A stretch of 64,000 nt of DNA from CBDBIK01 sp965206145 (GTDB lineage: Bacteria > Pseudomonadota > Alphaproteobacteria > TMED109): the NCBI GenBank assembly GCA_965206145.1, contig CBDBIK010000002.1, positions 186,001 to 250,000 of the forward strand, in the 5' to 3' direction. Shown one piece after another: positions 50,517 through 58,513 of the stretch. How positions within the stretch are numbered: position 1 is the stretch's first letter; each line of letters begins with the position of its first letter. A program made the translations under genes and the position numbers. The notes beneath the pieces are model-generated. The model was given only the letters and a program-made list of their open reading frames with translations, made no database searches and was not told the DNA's origin.

Positions 50517-51001
50517 TCCATCGATACTTCAATGAGATCACAGAATCTAGCCAAGGGAGACGTTGCGCGAGCGTTCGTCGAGAATCGAGGATCCGATTTG
50601 AGGACGGTGAGGGAATCAAGTTCCAGATCAGCAACGATCATGATGACGATCTCTCGGAGGGAGAGCAAGCGTGGCCAGCGTCGGGCTGGCCGGAGATCTT
50701 CCTGGAAGCGATCGTGGACGGAAAGGACAAGATCTCGCTGCCGCTGGTGACAAACGAGGTGGACGGTCATCAAAACGAAAGCAAGGATGACCAGGGCGAA
50801 GAACCCGAGAATGATGATCGTTTTCTCCACCTGCTGGTGGAGATTGGTGATTTCGTTCCTCAACGCTTTGATCGTGCCACAGCGATTGAGTCCCGTCCAG
50901 GGTTGGCGTCCCTTGATCGTCGAGGAAGTGCTCCTTGGGGCAGGAATGGACGGGTTCCAGAAAAATTCCGAGAGATTCACGTTTCCCGAAGTTGACATCA
51001 A
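50423..51001 (-). CDS. Possible small membrane protein, antisense to the trmJ tail
   Basis: Uncertain gene in a stretch otherwise empty between trmJ and rpsD. The 192-aa frame contains a credible coiled-coil-plus-membrane unit: ALRNEITNLHQQVEKTIIIL followed by GFFALVILAFVLMTVHLVC, with G/C-ending codons like its neighbours. The start at 51001 overlaps the rpsD -35 box; a TTG at 50863 just before the helix is an alternative. No clear ribosome site. Its last 94 bp run under trmJ on the other strand. The family is unknown to me. Confidence 0.4.
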   Translation of the reverse strand: MMSTSGNVNLSEFFWNPSIPAPRSTSSTIKGRQPWTGLNRCGTIKALRNEITNLHQQVEKTIIILGFFALVILAFVLMTVHLVCHQRQRDLVLSVHDRFQEDLRPARRWPRLLSLREIVIMIVADLELDSLTVLKSDPRFSTNARATSPLARFCDLIEVSMDHCSMVPPEDSLFSFRSDTRALTIPWSVLNS

Positions 51002-51020
51002 GTTTGGCTTGGGTTATCGT
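50992..51020 (+). promoter_or_regulatory. Promoter of rpsD
   Basis: A consensus TTGACA (50992-50997), 17-nt spacer and TATCGT (51015-51020) predict transcription from about 51027, leaving a 65-nt leader that begins with a strong hairpin. Confidence 0.65.
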
Positions 51021-51031
51021 GCGCAATACAT

Positions 51032-51056
51032 GGCCCCCTTCGGGGGGCCTTTTGTT
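51032..51056 (+). terminator. Terminator-like hairpin at the start of the rpsD leader
   Basis: GGCCCCC-TTCG-GGGGGCC (51032-51049), a 7-bp stem closed by the very stable C(UUCG)G tetraloop, is followed by TTTTGTT. It starts only about 5 nt after the predicted rpsD start site, so it reads as an intrinsic terminator or attenuator in the leader. If the promoter call is wrong it would instead stop upstream transcription. Confidence 0.65.
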
Positions 51057-51091
51057 GCGCTCCCGGTTTCCGGAAAGGGTTCCGTCTAGGA

Positions 51092-51709
51092 ATGAGCAAA
51101 CGCAAGCAACCGCACGGCAAAATCGACCGCCGTCTCCGGTGCAATCTCTGGGGGCGTCCGAAGAGCCCCTTCAACAAACGCGACTACGGTCCCGGTGAGC
51201 ATGGACGTCGCCGCAAGAGCAAGCCCTCGGACTACGCCGAGCAGCTGTCGGCGAAACAGCGCCTCAGAGGCTACTACGGCAACGTTTCAGAACGACAATT
51301 CCGTGGCTACTACCTGAAAGCTGCACAGATGCGGGGAGATACGGGCGAACAGCTTGTCGGACTACTGGAAAGCCGCCTGGATGCGGTTGTCTATCGTCTC
51401 AATTTTGTGCCAACGGTTTTTGCATCGCGCCAGGTCGTCAGCCACGGACATATTGAGGTCAACGGACGCAGGGTAACCGTTCCGAGTTTCCGGTGCCAAG
51501 AAGGCGATGTGGTGTCGATCCGTGAGAAGTCGCGCGCGCATCCACTGATGCTTGAAGCAATCCAGGATGGAGAGCGCGATGTTCCTGGATACATCTCGGT
51601 CAAAGAGGGTGAGTTCGCCGGCACCTACGTGCGAACACCAAAGTTCGAGGACGTTCCTTACCCGGTGCAAATGCAACCGCAACTCGTGATCGAGTACTAC
51701 TCCCGCTGA
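51092..51709 (+). CDS. rpsD: 30S ribosomal protein S4
   Basis: 205-aa primary 16S rRNA-binding protein that nucleates the 30S body. MSKRKQPHGKIDRRLRCNLW then GRPKSPFNKRDYGPG at the start, the S4 RNA-binding domain with RLDAVVYRLNFVPTVFASRQ and VSHGHIEVNGRRVTVPSF (about 95-150), and the IEYYSR C-terminus. In E. coli S4 represses its own operon; here the gene stands alone with a hairpin-bearing leader. Confidence 0.97.
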   Translation: MSKRKQPHGKIDRRLRCNLWGRPKSPFNKRDYGPGEHGRRRKSKPSDYAEQLSAKQRLRGYYGNVSERQFRGYYLKAAQMRGDTGEQLVGLLESRLDAVVYRLNFVPTVFASRQVVSHGHIEVNGRRVTVPSFRCQEGDVVSIREKSRAHPLMLEAIQDGERDVPGYISVKEGEFAGTYVRTPKFEDVPYPVQMQPQLVIEYYSR

Positions 51710-51715
51710 ACGGGC

Positions 51716-51741
51716 GGTACTCCTCGGAGTGCCTTATTTTT
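51716..51741 (+). terminator. Rho-independent terminator of rpsD
   Basis: GGTACTC-CTCG-GAGTGCC (one G-T wobble) followed by TTATTTTT, starting 7 nt after the rpsD stop. The U tract overlaps the last codons of the convergent grxD. Confidence 0.75.
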
Positions 51742-52087
51742 GATCGATCTTGATCCCTTTGGACTCGAAGTGCGCTTGGAGTTCTTCTGCCTCGAACATC
51801 TCACGTACGATGTCACATCCGCCGACGAACTCGCCCTTCACATAGAGCTGGGGAATTGTCGGCCACTTGGCGAATTCCTTGATACTTTCTCGGATCGACG
51901 GCTCAGCCAGCACGTCAATGCTTTTGAAGGGAGCTCCGATGTGGTTGAGGATTTGAACGACCATTGCCGAGAAGCCGCACTGCGGAAATACCGGTGTTCC
52001 CTTCATAAACAGCACGATGTCGTTGGAATCAATCTCGGAGCGGATGCGCTTTTCGGTATTAACTGGACTGCTTTCGGTGGTTTCCAT
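51734..52087 (-). CDS. grxD: Monothiol glutaredoxin (Grx4/GrxD type)
   Basis: 117-aa CGFS glutaredoxin that binds and transfers [2Fe-2S] clusters, usually with BolA. VLFMKGTPVFPQCGFSAMVV carries the CGFS active site; WPTIPQLYVKGEFVGGCDIV contains the cis-Pro and glutathione-binding residues. GGAG lies just before the ATG. Encoded 24 bp after the bolA-like gene, the expected partner. Confidence 0.95.
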   Translation of the reverse strand: METTESSPVNTEKRIRSEIDSNDIVLFMKGTPVFPQCGFSAMVVQILNHIGAPFKSIDVLAEPSIRESIKEFAKWPTIPQLYVKGEFVGGCDIVREMFEAEELQAHFESKGIKIDQK

Positions 52088-52111
52088 GGGGAATCTCCTG
52101 GTTGTGGTGGC

Positions 52112-52351
52112 CTAGGCGTCGCCTGGGACCGAGGTTTGGAGCGCAAGGGCGTGCAAGACGCCACCCATGCGATCCTCGAGAGCCTGATAGACCATCTGAT
52201 GCTGTTCCACCCGGGACTTGCCCTGGAACGCGGAGGAGATGACGTGGGCAGCGTAATGATCGCCGTCCCCACGAAGATCCTCAATCGTGATCTTCGCATC
52301 AGGAAGTGCCTGGCGTATCAACCGCTCAATCTCCTGCGCATCCATCGCCAT
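52112..52351 (-). CDS. bolA: BolA family protein
   Basis: 79-aa BolA-like protein, partner of monothiol glutaredoxin in Fe-S cluster handling. AQEIERLIRQALPDAKITIEDLRGDGDHYAAHVIS and RVEQHQMVYQALEDRMGGVLHALALQT follow the family pattern, with the invariant His in FQGKSRVEQHQ. The RGDGDHY loop is the type usual beside grxD. The ATG at 52351 has GAGAGG 7 nt upstream; a TTG 15 bp earlier is in frame. Confidence 0.92.
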   Translation of the reverse strand: MAMDAQEIERLIRQALPDAKITIEDLRGDGDHYAAHVISSAFQGKSRVEQHQMVYQALEDRMGGVLHALALQTSVPGDA

Positions 52352-52362
52352 CACATGGCCTC

Positions 52363-54543
52363 TCAACTCTCCATGAAGACAGGGAACCAGCCTTCGTGCC
52401 CTTCACGAAGAGCCTTGATTGATATTGCACCGAGGCCTTCAAGTGTCAATGCGGAGCCCGCAAACGTACCTGTTCGAAAAGCAGGAATTCCTGCTTCTCC
52501 AGCCGCCATGGCAAGAGCAGAAACCTCTTCTTCGGGAACTGCAACCAGGTAGCGCGCCTGATCTTCACCGAAAAGGAAGGACGTGGGTGCGATACCGTCG
52601 GGACATCCTATGCGGGCTCCCACATCGCCTTCGAGGCACATCTCACCCACTGCTACGGCAAGGCCTCCGTCGGATATGTCATGGCAGCAGGAAATTGCAC
52701 CGCTCTGAATCTGCTCCCGGAGCCACGTGCCATTCCGCTTTTCCGCATCAAGATCGACGGGCGGCGGCGGACCCTCGGTGATGCCTGCGATGTCTCGGGC
52801 ATAAAGCGAACCCGTAAGGTGCCCGGTGGTGGTGCCCATCACGAGCAAGGCATCCCCCTCCCGGGGATGACGCGGTCTGTATCGTTCTACTTCGTCCATG
52901 AGTCCGATTGCGCCCACCTGCGGCGTTGGCGGGATCGGCTGCCCGTCGGTCTCGTTGTAGAACGAGACGTTGCCCGAGACGACGGGCATTTCAAGGGCAC
53001 GAGACGCCTCGGAGATCCCCTCGACGGAGGCGACAAAAGCCCCCATCACTTCGGGTGATTCTGGATTTCCGAAGTTGAGGCAGTCGGTGATCGCAAGCGG
53101 GAGTGCTCCGCTCGCTGAAAGATTCCGATAGCATTCCACCACCGCCTGCATCGCCCCCATGCGCGCATCAGCCGCGCAGTAGCGAGGAGTGCAGTCGGCA
53201 GTGATCGCGATTCCTGTAGAAGTTCCGTGAAGGCGCATGATGGCGGCGTCGCGCCCCGGCCCCATAATCGTGTCGGCCATCACAGATTGATCGTACTGTT
53301 CCCATATCCAGCGGCGCGAAGACAGATTAGGGGAGGACATGAGGCGTAGCAGGGCCCCCGCGCAGTCGTCATCGAGCGGAATGTGCATCTCGGAAGGACG
53401 GGGAGAAGGGAGAGCCTCGCGTTGGTAGGAAATTCCTTCCGCGAGGGGCTTTATGGGAAGATCAGCCACGCATTCTCCGCCCATTTCTAGTTGCAGGCGT
53501 TCGGTGTCCGTGACCTCACCGATCGCTACGGCATCAATTCCCCATTTCCCTAGAATCGAGAACGCAATCTCTTCCGCACCGGGGCGTAGCGTCATCAGCA
53601 TTCGTTCCTGGCTCTCGGAAAGCATCAACTCGCTCGGTGTCATGCCCTCCTCGCGTACGGGTACCTCGTCTAGTCGCAGCCGAACGCCGACACCTGCCCT
53701 TGCGGCCATTTCAACCGAGGATGAGGTAAGACCGGCGGCACCCATATCCTGGATGCCAATTATGGCATCGGTTTTCATGAGTTCTAGGCATGCCTCGAGA
53801 AGAAGTTTTTCCGTGAAGGGATCGCCAATCTGGACCGTCGGACGTTTCGCTTCGGCTTCATCGGAAAACCCTGCCGAGGCCATGCTTGCTCCGTGGATTC
53901 CGTCCCGCCCGGTTTTCGCACCTGCATAGATCACCGGGTTGCCCGGCTTGCCGGCATTGGCAAGGAAGATCCGATCGGTGCGCACGATGCCGACGGCCAT
54001 GGCGTTTACCAGGATGTTGCCGTTGTAACGCGAATCGAACGCGCATTCCCCACCTACGGTCGGGATGCCGACGCAATTCCCATAGTCTCCAATCCCTGAG
54101 ACAACGCCAGCCACGAGATGGCGCGTGCGAGGATGGCTAGGATCCCCGAACCGAAGGCAGTTAAGGACCGCGATTGGGCGTGCGCCCATGGTGAACACGT
54201 CCCGGAGAATGCCGCCAACGCCTGTCGCTGCTCCCTCCCGAGGTTCGATAAACGAGGGATGGTTATGACTCTCCATTTTGAATGCGACGGCCCATCCATT
54301 CCCAAGATCCACAACGCCGGCATTCTCCCCCGGACCGTGAAGGATGCGTTCCCCCTTGCTAGGAAGCTGGCGGAGCCAATAACGGGAGGATTTGTACGAG
54401 CAATGCTCATTCCACATCGCCGAGAAAATTCCGAGCTCGGTCGGGTTGGGTGCCCGTTCAAGAGTGCGTTTGATTTGCGCGAACTCTTTCTTTGTGAGCC
54501 CAAGTGCCTCGGCATCTTCGGCACAGGTTTTCTTTGTACTCAC
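52363..54543 (-). CDS. purL: Phosphoribosylformylglycinamidine synthase, large subunit
   Basis: 726-aa small-type PurL that works with PurQ and PurS in step four of purine synthesis. Seen: PTELGIFSAMWNEHCSYKSS, GENAGVVDLGNGWAVAFKMESHNHPSFIEP (ATP and metal site), GAATGVGGILRDVFTMGARP, IQDMGAAGLTSSSVEMA and the second-half ISDGGLAVAVGEM. GTG start overlaps purQ by 4 bp; the open frame continues back to 54729 inside purQ but that part is not PurL. Confidence 0.96.
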   Translation of the reverse strand: MSTKKTCAEDAEALGLTKKEFAQIKRTLERAPNPTELGIFSAMWNEHCSYKSSRYWLRQLPSKGERILHGPGENAGVVDLGNGWAVAFKMESHNHPSFIEPREGAATGVGGILRDVFTMGARPIAVLNCLRFGDPSHPRTRHLVAGVVSGIGDYGNCVGIPTVGGECAFDSRYNGNILVNAMAVGIVRTDRIFLANAGKPGNPVIYAGAKTGRDGIHGASMASAGFSDEAEAKRPTVQIGDPFTEKLLLEACLELMKTDAIIGIQDMGAAGLTSSSVEMAARAGVGVRLRLDEVPVREEGMTPSELMLSESQERMLMTLRPGAEEIAFSILGKWGIDAVAIGEVTDTERLQLEMGGECVADLPIKPLAEGISYQREALPSPRPSEMHIPLDDDCAGALLRLMSSPNLSSRRWIWEQYDQSVMADTIMGPGRDAAIMRLHGTSTGIAITADCTPRYCAADARMGAMQAVVECYRNLSASGALPLAITDCLNFGNPESPEVMGAFVASVEGISEASRALEMPVVSGNVSFYNETDGQPIPPTPQVGAIGLMDEVERYRPRHPREGDALLVMGTTTGHLTGSLYARDIAGITEGPPPPVDLDAEKRNGTWLREQIQSGAISCCHDISDGGLAVAVGEMCLEGDVGARIGCPDGIAPTSFLFGEDQARYLVAVPEEEVSALAMAAGEAGIPAFRTGTFAGSALTLEGLGAISIKALREGHEGWFPVFMES

Positions 54544-55226
54544 GAGAGGGCTCCGGCAATGGCTTCGAACAAGCGGCGGCCATCGGTTCCACCGTGCGCG
54601 GGCTCTATCGCACGTTCCGGGTGAGGCATAAGACCCAAGATCCGTCCATTCTGACTGGTGATGCCAGCAATGTCGGCAAGAGATCCGTTCGGATTGGCAT
54701 CGCTCCCAAAGGTCCCATCGGCAGCGCAATAACGAAAGGCGATATGGCCTTCGCCCTCAAGACGGGCGAGGGTCTCAGCGTCTGCCCGATAGTTTCCTTC
54801 GGCATGGGCAACGGGAAAACGCACGATTTCATTGGGGGTGTAGGCGTTTGTGAAGAGTGAGCGACCTTCGATCCGGAGATGGACGGACTTACAAACGAAG
54901 CGGAGCTTGGCGTTACGAAGAAGTGCCCCAGGAAGAAGGCCTGACTCGGTCAGAATTTGGAAGCCGTTGCAGATTCCAAGCACCGGCACGCCGTGTCCGG
55001 CAAGGCGAACCACTTCATGCATGACAGGAGCGCGCGCAGCGATGGCACCGGCTCTCAGGTAATCCCCGTGGGAAAAGCCACCCGGTAGAACCACAAGGTC
55101 GCTGGGCGGAAGGTCGGTTTCTCCGTGCCACACCATCGTAGGTTGCATACCGCAGCAGGCAGAAAGCGCGACGGCGACGTCCCGGTCGCAGTTTGATCCC
55201 GGGAAGACGACGACTGAGGATCTCAT
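54540..55226 (-). CDS. purQ: Phosphoribosylformylglycinamidine synthase, glutaminase subunit
   Basis: 228-aa class I glutamine amidotransferase delivering ammonia to PurL. VVVFPGSNCDRDVAVAL at the start, catalytic Cys in PVLGICNGFQILTESGLLPGAL, and His/Glu in GLMPHPERA near the C-terminus. Coupled by 4-bp overlaps to purS and purL. Confidence 0.96.
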   Translation of the reverse strand: MRSSVVVFPGSNCDRDVAVALSACCGMQPTMVWHGETDLPPSDLVVLPGGFSHGDYLRAGAIAARAPVMHEVVRLAGHGVPVLGICNGFQILTESGLLPGALLRNAKLRFVCKSVHLRIEGRSLFTNAYTPNEIVRFPVAHAEGNYRADAETLARLEGEGHIAFRYCAADGTFGSDANPNGSLADIAGITSQNGRILGLMPHPERAIEPAHGGTDGRRLFEAIAGALS

Positions 55227-55465
55227 GCGTCACTAATAGCGATGCGATATTCCTCGATCACCGTGTTGGCAAGTAGGCGTTCGCACATCTCCTCGAGTCT
55301 CTGCTCAACCCCTTTGTCCACTTGGTCTAGAACGATGTCGAAGACCTTGCCCTGGCGAACTTCCTTCACCTCGCCGAAACCGAGTCGCGCAAGCGCACTC
55401 TCCACGGCCTTGCCCTGGGGATCGAGTACGCCTGGCTTGAGGCGGACGTGGATCATCGCCCTCAC
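55223..55465 (-). CDS. purS: Phosphoribosylformylglycinamidine synthase, PurS subunit
   Basis: 80-aa structural subunit bridging PurL and PurQ. VRLKPGVLDPQGKAVESALARLGF and VRQGKVFDIVLDQ are typical. Overlaps purC and purQ by 4 bp each. Confidence 0.95.
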   Translation of the reverse strand: MRAMIHVRLKPGVLDPQGKAVESALARLGFGEVKEVRQGKVFDIVLDQVDKGVEQRLEEMCERLLANTVIEEYRIAISDA

Positions 55466-56274
55466 GTGGCGTTTCCGGCAGCACTTTCTCCGGGAAGAAT
55501 GCGAAGACGACGCGCCACCTCCTGGTAGGCCTGTTCGACATCGCCAAGGTCACGACGGAAGCGGTCCTTGTCGAGCTTCTTGTCGGTCTCGACATCCCAG
55601 AGCCGGCAGGTGTCCGGGCTCACCTCATCAGCGAGAATGATGCTCAGCGAATCTTCGGTGACGTAGCGACCGAATTCGAGCTTCATGTCTATGAGTCGGA
55701 TCCTGATCCCTGCAAAAAGGCCCGTGAGGTAGTCGTTGATCCTGAGTGCGAGCGAGAACATCTCGTCGATCTCCTCGCTTGCCGCCCAGCCAAAGGAAGT
55801 GATGTGCTCTTCGGTGATCATCGGGTCATTGAGTTCGTCGGATTTGAAATAGTACTCGACAATCGAACGAGGTAGGGCGGTTCCCTCAGGGATGTCGAAG
55901 CGTTTTGACAAACTGCCTGCGATCACGTTCCGTATTACCACCTCAACAGGAATAATCTCAACTTCCTTAACAAGTTGTTCCCGCATGTTGAGATGACGGA
56001 TGAAGTGTGTGGGAACGTCAATTCCTTCGAATTTTTCCATCAAATGGGCGGAAATTCGATTGTTGATAACGCCCTTGCCACTGATGGTGCCGCGCTTGTT
56101 GTTGTTGAAGGCGGTGGCGTCGTCCTTGAAATGCTGAATCAAGGTTCCCGGTTCGGGCCCTTCAAAAAGGGCCTTGGCCTTTCCCTCGCGGATCAGGCGG
56201 CGGCGCGTCTTGGGAGGCATCCCGGGCGGCACTCCAGGCGGAATTATGGTAGAGGCTCGGAGCTTCCTAGCCAT
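55462..56274 (-). CDS. purC: Phosphoribosylaminoimidazole-succinocarboxamide synthase
   Basis: 270-aa SAICAR synthase. RRRLIREGKAKALFEGPEPG, the ATP-binding FKDDATAFNNNKRGTISGKG, THFIRHLNMREQLVKEVEIIPVEVVIRNVIAGSL, LIDMKLEFGRYV and LADEVSPDTCRLWD identify it. The GKAKALFEGPEPGTLI-NNKR style is the alphaproteobacterial form. Heads the purC-S-Q-L-bolA-grxD operon. Confidence 0.96.
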   Translation of the reverse strand: MARKLRASTIIPPGVPPGMPPKTRRRLIREGKAKALFEGPEPGTLIQHFKDDATAFNNNKRGTISGKGVINNRISAHLMEKFEGIDVPTHFIRHLNMREQLVKEVEIIPVEVVIRNVIAGSLSKRFDIPEGTALPRSIVEYYFKSDELNDPMITEEHITSFGWAASEEIDEMFSLALRINDYLTGLFAGIRIRLIDMKLEFGRYVTEDSLSIILADEVSPDTCRLWDVETDKKLDKDRFRRDLGDVEQAYQEVARRLRILPGESAAGNAT

Positions 56275-56327
56275 TCTCCTATAGCCCGTTCAAGGGTGAA
56301 GGGCAACCAATCTGAGTCTGTCTTTTC

Positions 56328-57449
56328 TCACGCGCTTGCGAGGATTTCCTCAACCGTGGTGAGCGGATAGTCAAGGTTCTCAGCGACCGCCGGATGGGTG
56401 ATTTTTCCTTCATGAACGTTGAGCCCCTGCGCAAATCCGGGATCACCGGCGAGGGCTGCTTTCCATCCTTTGCCGGCCAGTGCGAGCAAGTAAGGGAGGG
56501 TGGCGTTGTTGAGTGCGAAGGTGGCGGTGCGCGCGACAGCCCCCGGCATGTTGGCAACGCAGTAGTGCACCACGTCATCGACGATATAGGTGGGCTCGCT
56601 ATGGGTGGTCGGGTGACTTGTTTCGCTCGTCCCACCTTGGTCGATTGCCACATCGACTATCACCGATCCTCGGCGCATGTGGCGCACGTCCGCGGCCGAG
56701 ATCAGTCGAGGGGTTTCAGCCCCGGGAACCAAAACCGCGCCTACCACGAGATCGGCCTCGCGCACGTGCTGTTCGATCGATTCGGAGGTCGAAAAAATAG
56801 TGTTGAGGGTGGGGCCGAACTGGAGGTCGAGTTGTTGCAAGCGAGCTAACGATTTGTCGATCACAGTGACTCGAGCTTCGCTTCCCATCGCCATGCGGGC
56901 TGCGTTGGTACCGACCACACCACCGCCCAGTACCACGACATCAGCTGCGGAGACTCCGGGAACCCCGCCAAGGAGAATGCCGCGTCCGCCCGTCTCACGC
57001 TCAAGACAATGGGCACCGGCCTGAATTGACATCCTTCCTGCAACTTCGCTCATGGGTGCAAGCAGGGGCAGGCGGCCTGCTTCGTCGGTGACGGTCTCGT
57101 AGGAAATGGCCGTAACGCCACTATCCACGAGTGCACGGGTTTGGTCCGGATCAGCGGCCAAATGTAGGTAGGTGAAGAGCACCTGGCCGGAACGTAGCAT
57201 TGCGCGTTCGGGTGCGAGCGGTTCTTTCACTTTGACGATGATATCGGCCTGCTCGAACACCTCGCCCGCGGTTGCGAAGATGACTGCCCCTGCTGCTTCG
57301 TAGTCCTCGTCATCCAGCCCAATTGTGTGACCAGCGAGCTTTTCGACCACGACCTCGTGGCCTTGGCGGATCAGTTCGCGAACGCTTCCCGGCACGAGAC
57401 CGACACGATGTTCCTGCTCCTTGATTTCTTTCGGAACCCCTATGCGCAT
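56328..57449 (-). CDS. ald: Alanine dehydrogenase
   Basis: 373-aa NAD-dependent enzyme interconverting L-alanine and pyruvate plus ammonia. MRIGVPKEIKEQEHRVGLVP (start), VKVKEPLAPE, LFTYLHLAADPDQTRALVDSGVTAISYETV, and NAD-binding VVLGGGVVGTNAARMAMGSEARVTVIDKS are diagnostic. The ATG at 57449 has AAGGGG upstream and yields the family N-terminus; the frame is open to 57500. Confidence 0.95.
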   Translation of the reverse strand: MRIGVPKEIKEQEHRVGLVPGSVRELIRQGHEVVVEKLAGHTIGLDDEDYEAAGAVIFATAGEVFEQADIIVKVKEPLAPERAMLRSGQVLFTYLHLAADPDQTRALVDSGVTAISYETVTDEAGRLPLLAPMSEVAGRMSIQAGAHCLERETGGRGILLGGVPGVSAADVVVLGGGVVGTNAARMAMGSEARVTVIDKSLARLQQLDLQFGPTLNTIFSTSESIEQHVREADLVVGAVLVPGAETPRLISAADVRHMRRGSVIVDVAIDQGGTSETSHPTTHSEPTYIVDDVVHYCVANMPGAVARTATFALNNATLPYLLALAGKGWKAALAGDPGFAQGLNVHEGKITHPAVAENLDYPLTTVEEILASA

Positions 57450-57500
57450 GGCCAATCCCCTTCGCCGACAACGATGCAGTTTAGCAAGGGCAATAAGCAT

Positions 57501-58250
57501 TCATGTGCAGTCCACGGGCAAAAACGGCGTGCGATCGGGAGGCCCGGCGGCAAACATCCAGCGAACATCCTTTTTGGTATCACGCGCGGGTAGGGCAATG
57601 AGGGAGCTTGACACCGTGCCATAGTTGCGCCCCTTCGGCTTGATCGTCATTGCCGAGAGCGGATCTTCGTCCGGGCAGTCTGTGCTTCCCAGAATGTCCC
57701 GCCAGGAATCCCACGCTTGGCGATCAGGGTCAGGCTCGGACGCACTTCGAAACACCGGAAGGTGGTAGGCGATTCGATTCGATGCAGGATCGTTGATGTC
57801 GTCCGCCGCTAGCATGGAGACTCCCTCTGGGAAGGCATAGTGGGAGATTTGGAAGTCCGGTGCATTCCGGATCCACCAGGCGCCTTCGGAATCGGCGATG
57901 ACAAGGTTGAAAACGCGCCATTCGTTGCCGTCAATGGAGGAGAGGTTCTCTACTGCCTGCGCAGCTCTCTCCGCTTCCAGGGCGCGCAAGACCAGTTCTC
58001 CCCGGGAGCGGAGCCCAGGGGCTGGCCCAAGAGAACCGCGACGGTTGAGTACAACGGCAAGGAGTCCGGCATCGTTCATGCCGAGCCAACTGCCACCGGC
58101 CTCCGCGTCGAGTCCACCAATGACGCCTGGATGCTCGGGCCAATGCCTACCTGGAGCCCGCCAAGGGCGGGTAAGTATCTCGTCCCGGTTGGCACCGATG
58201 ATGATCGGCCAGCGATGGCCGGGGCGATGGAGGAGGACGAACGTACACAT
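57501..58250 (-). CDS. NRDE family protein (TANGO2 homologue)
   Basis: 249-aa protein of the NRDE/TANGO2 family, named after the GANRDE motif seen here at MCTFVLLHRPGHRWPIIIGA followed by NRDEILTRPW. SWLGMNDAGLLAVVLNRRG and ILPAS-like late segments (NYGTVSSSLIALP) fit the Ntn-hydrolase-like pattern with an N-terminal Cys (Cys2). Biochemical role is unsettled; heme or lipid handling has been proposed for eukaryotic homologues. ATG 58250 gives this Cys2 start. Divergent from thiC. Confidence 0.82.
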   Translation of the reverse strand: MCTFVLLHRPGHRWPIIIGANRDEILTRPWRAPGRHWPEHPGVIGGLDAEAGGSWLGMNDAGLLAVVLNRRGSLGPAPGLRSRGELVLRALEAERAAQAVENLSSIDGNEWRVFNLVIADSEGAWWIRNAPDFQISHYAFPEGVSMLAADDINDPASNRIAYHLPVFRSASEPDPDRQAWDSWRDILGSTDCPDEDPLSAMTIKPKGRNYGTVSSSLIALPARDTKKDVRWMFAAGPPDRTPFLPVDCT

Positions 58251-58324
58251 GAGTGAAGCCGAGGATAGGGAAGCATCCGTGCACGACTCAACGCAGTCAA
58301 ACCCCGCACTCGGACTCCTTTTTG

Positions 58325-58353
58325 TTGACGGATCGACGGGTCGTCCGCACACT
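58325..58353 (+). promoter_or_regulatory. Promoter of thiC
   Basis: TTGACG (58325-58330), 17-nt spacer, CACACT (58348-58353). The predicted start near 58360 coincides with the first base of the TPP aptamer's P1 stem, which supports both calls. Confidence 0.55.
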
Positions 58354-58360
58354 GCCTGCA

Positions 58361-58457
58361 GTTCTGAGGGGGAGCTCCGGGGCGACCGGCGCTGAGATCC
58401 GCAAGCTGCGGGAACCCTTCGTACCTGAGCGGGTCATGCCGGCGGAGGGATCAGAAC
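58361..58457 (+). promoter_or_regulatory. TPP riboswitch (THI element) controlling thiC
   Basis: All conserved aptamer parts are present: P1 arms GTTCTGA (58361-58367) and TCAGAAC (58451-58457) pair perfectly; GGGGGAGC follows; the pyrimidine-sensor CTGAGAT; then ACCCTTCGTACCTGA and the pyrophosphate-sensor GCGGGTCATGCC..GGAGGGA. It should bind thiamine pyrophosphate and shut off thiC, probably by controlling translation since no terminator follows in the 56 nt before the start codon. Confidence 0.95.
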
Positions 58458-58513
58458 GGGTCGGGTTTTCCGTCCTGCTTCCGGCCTTAGAACGAGAGCA
58501 GATGGAGACCTTG

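Noticed and set aside
50513..50995. 160-codon plus-strand frame between trmJ and rpsD
   Set aside because: Very acidic, motif-free translation antisense to the more protein-like membrane frame; it ends within the rpsD promoter.
58253..58501. N-terminal extension of ThiC to 58253
   Set aside because: The extension would translate through the TPP aptamer and does not resemble ThiC.
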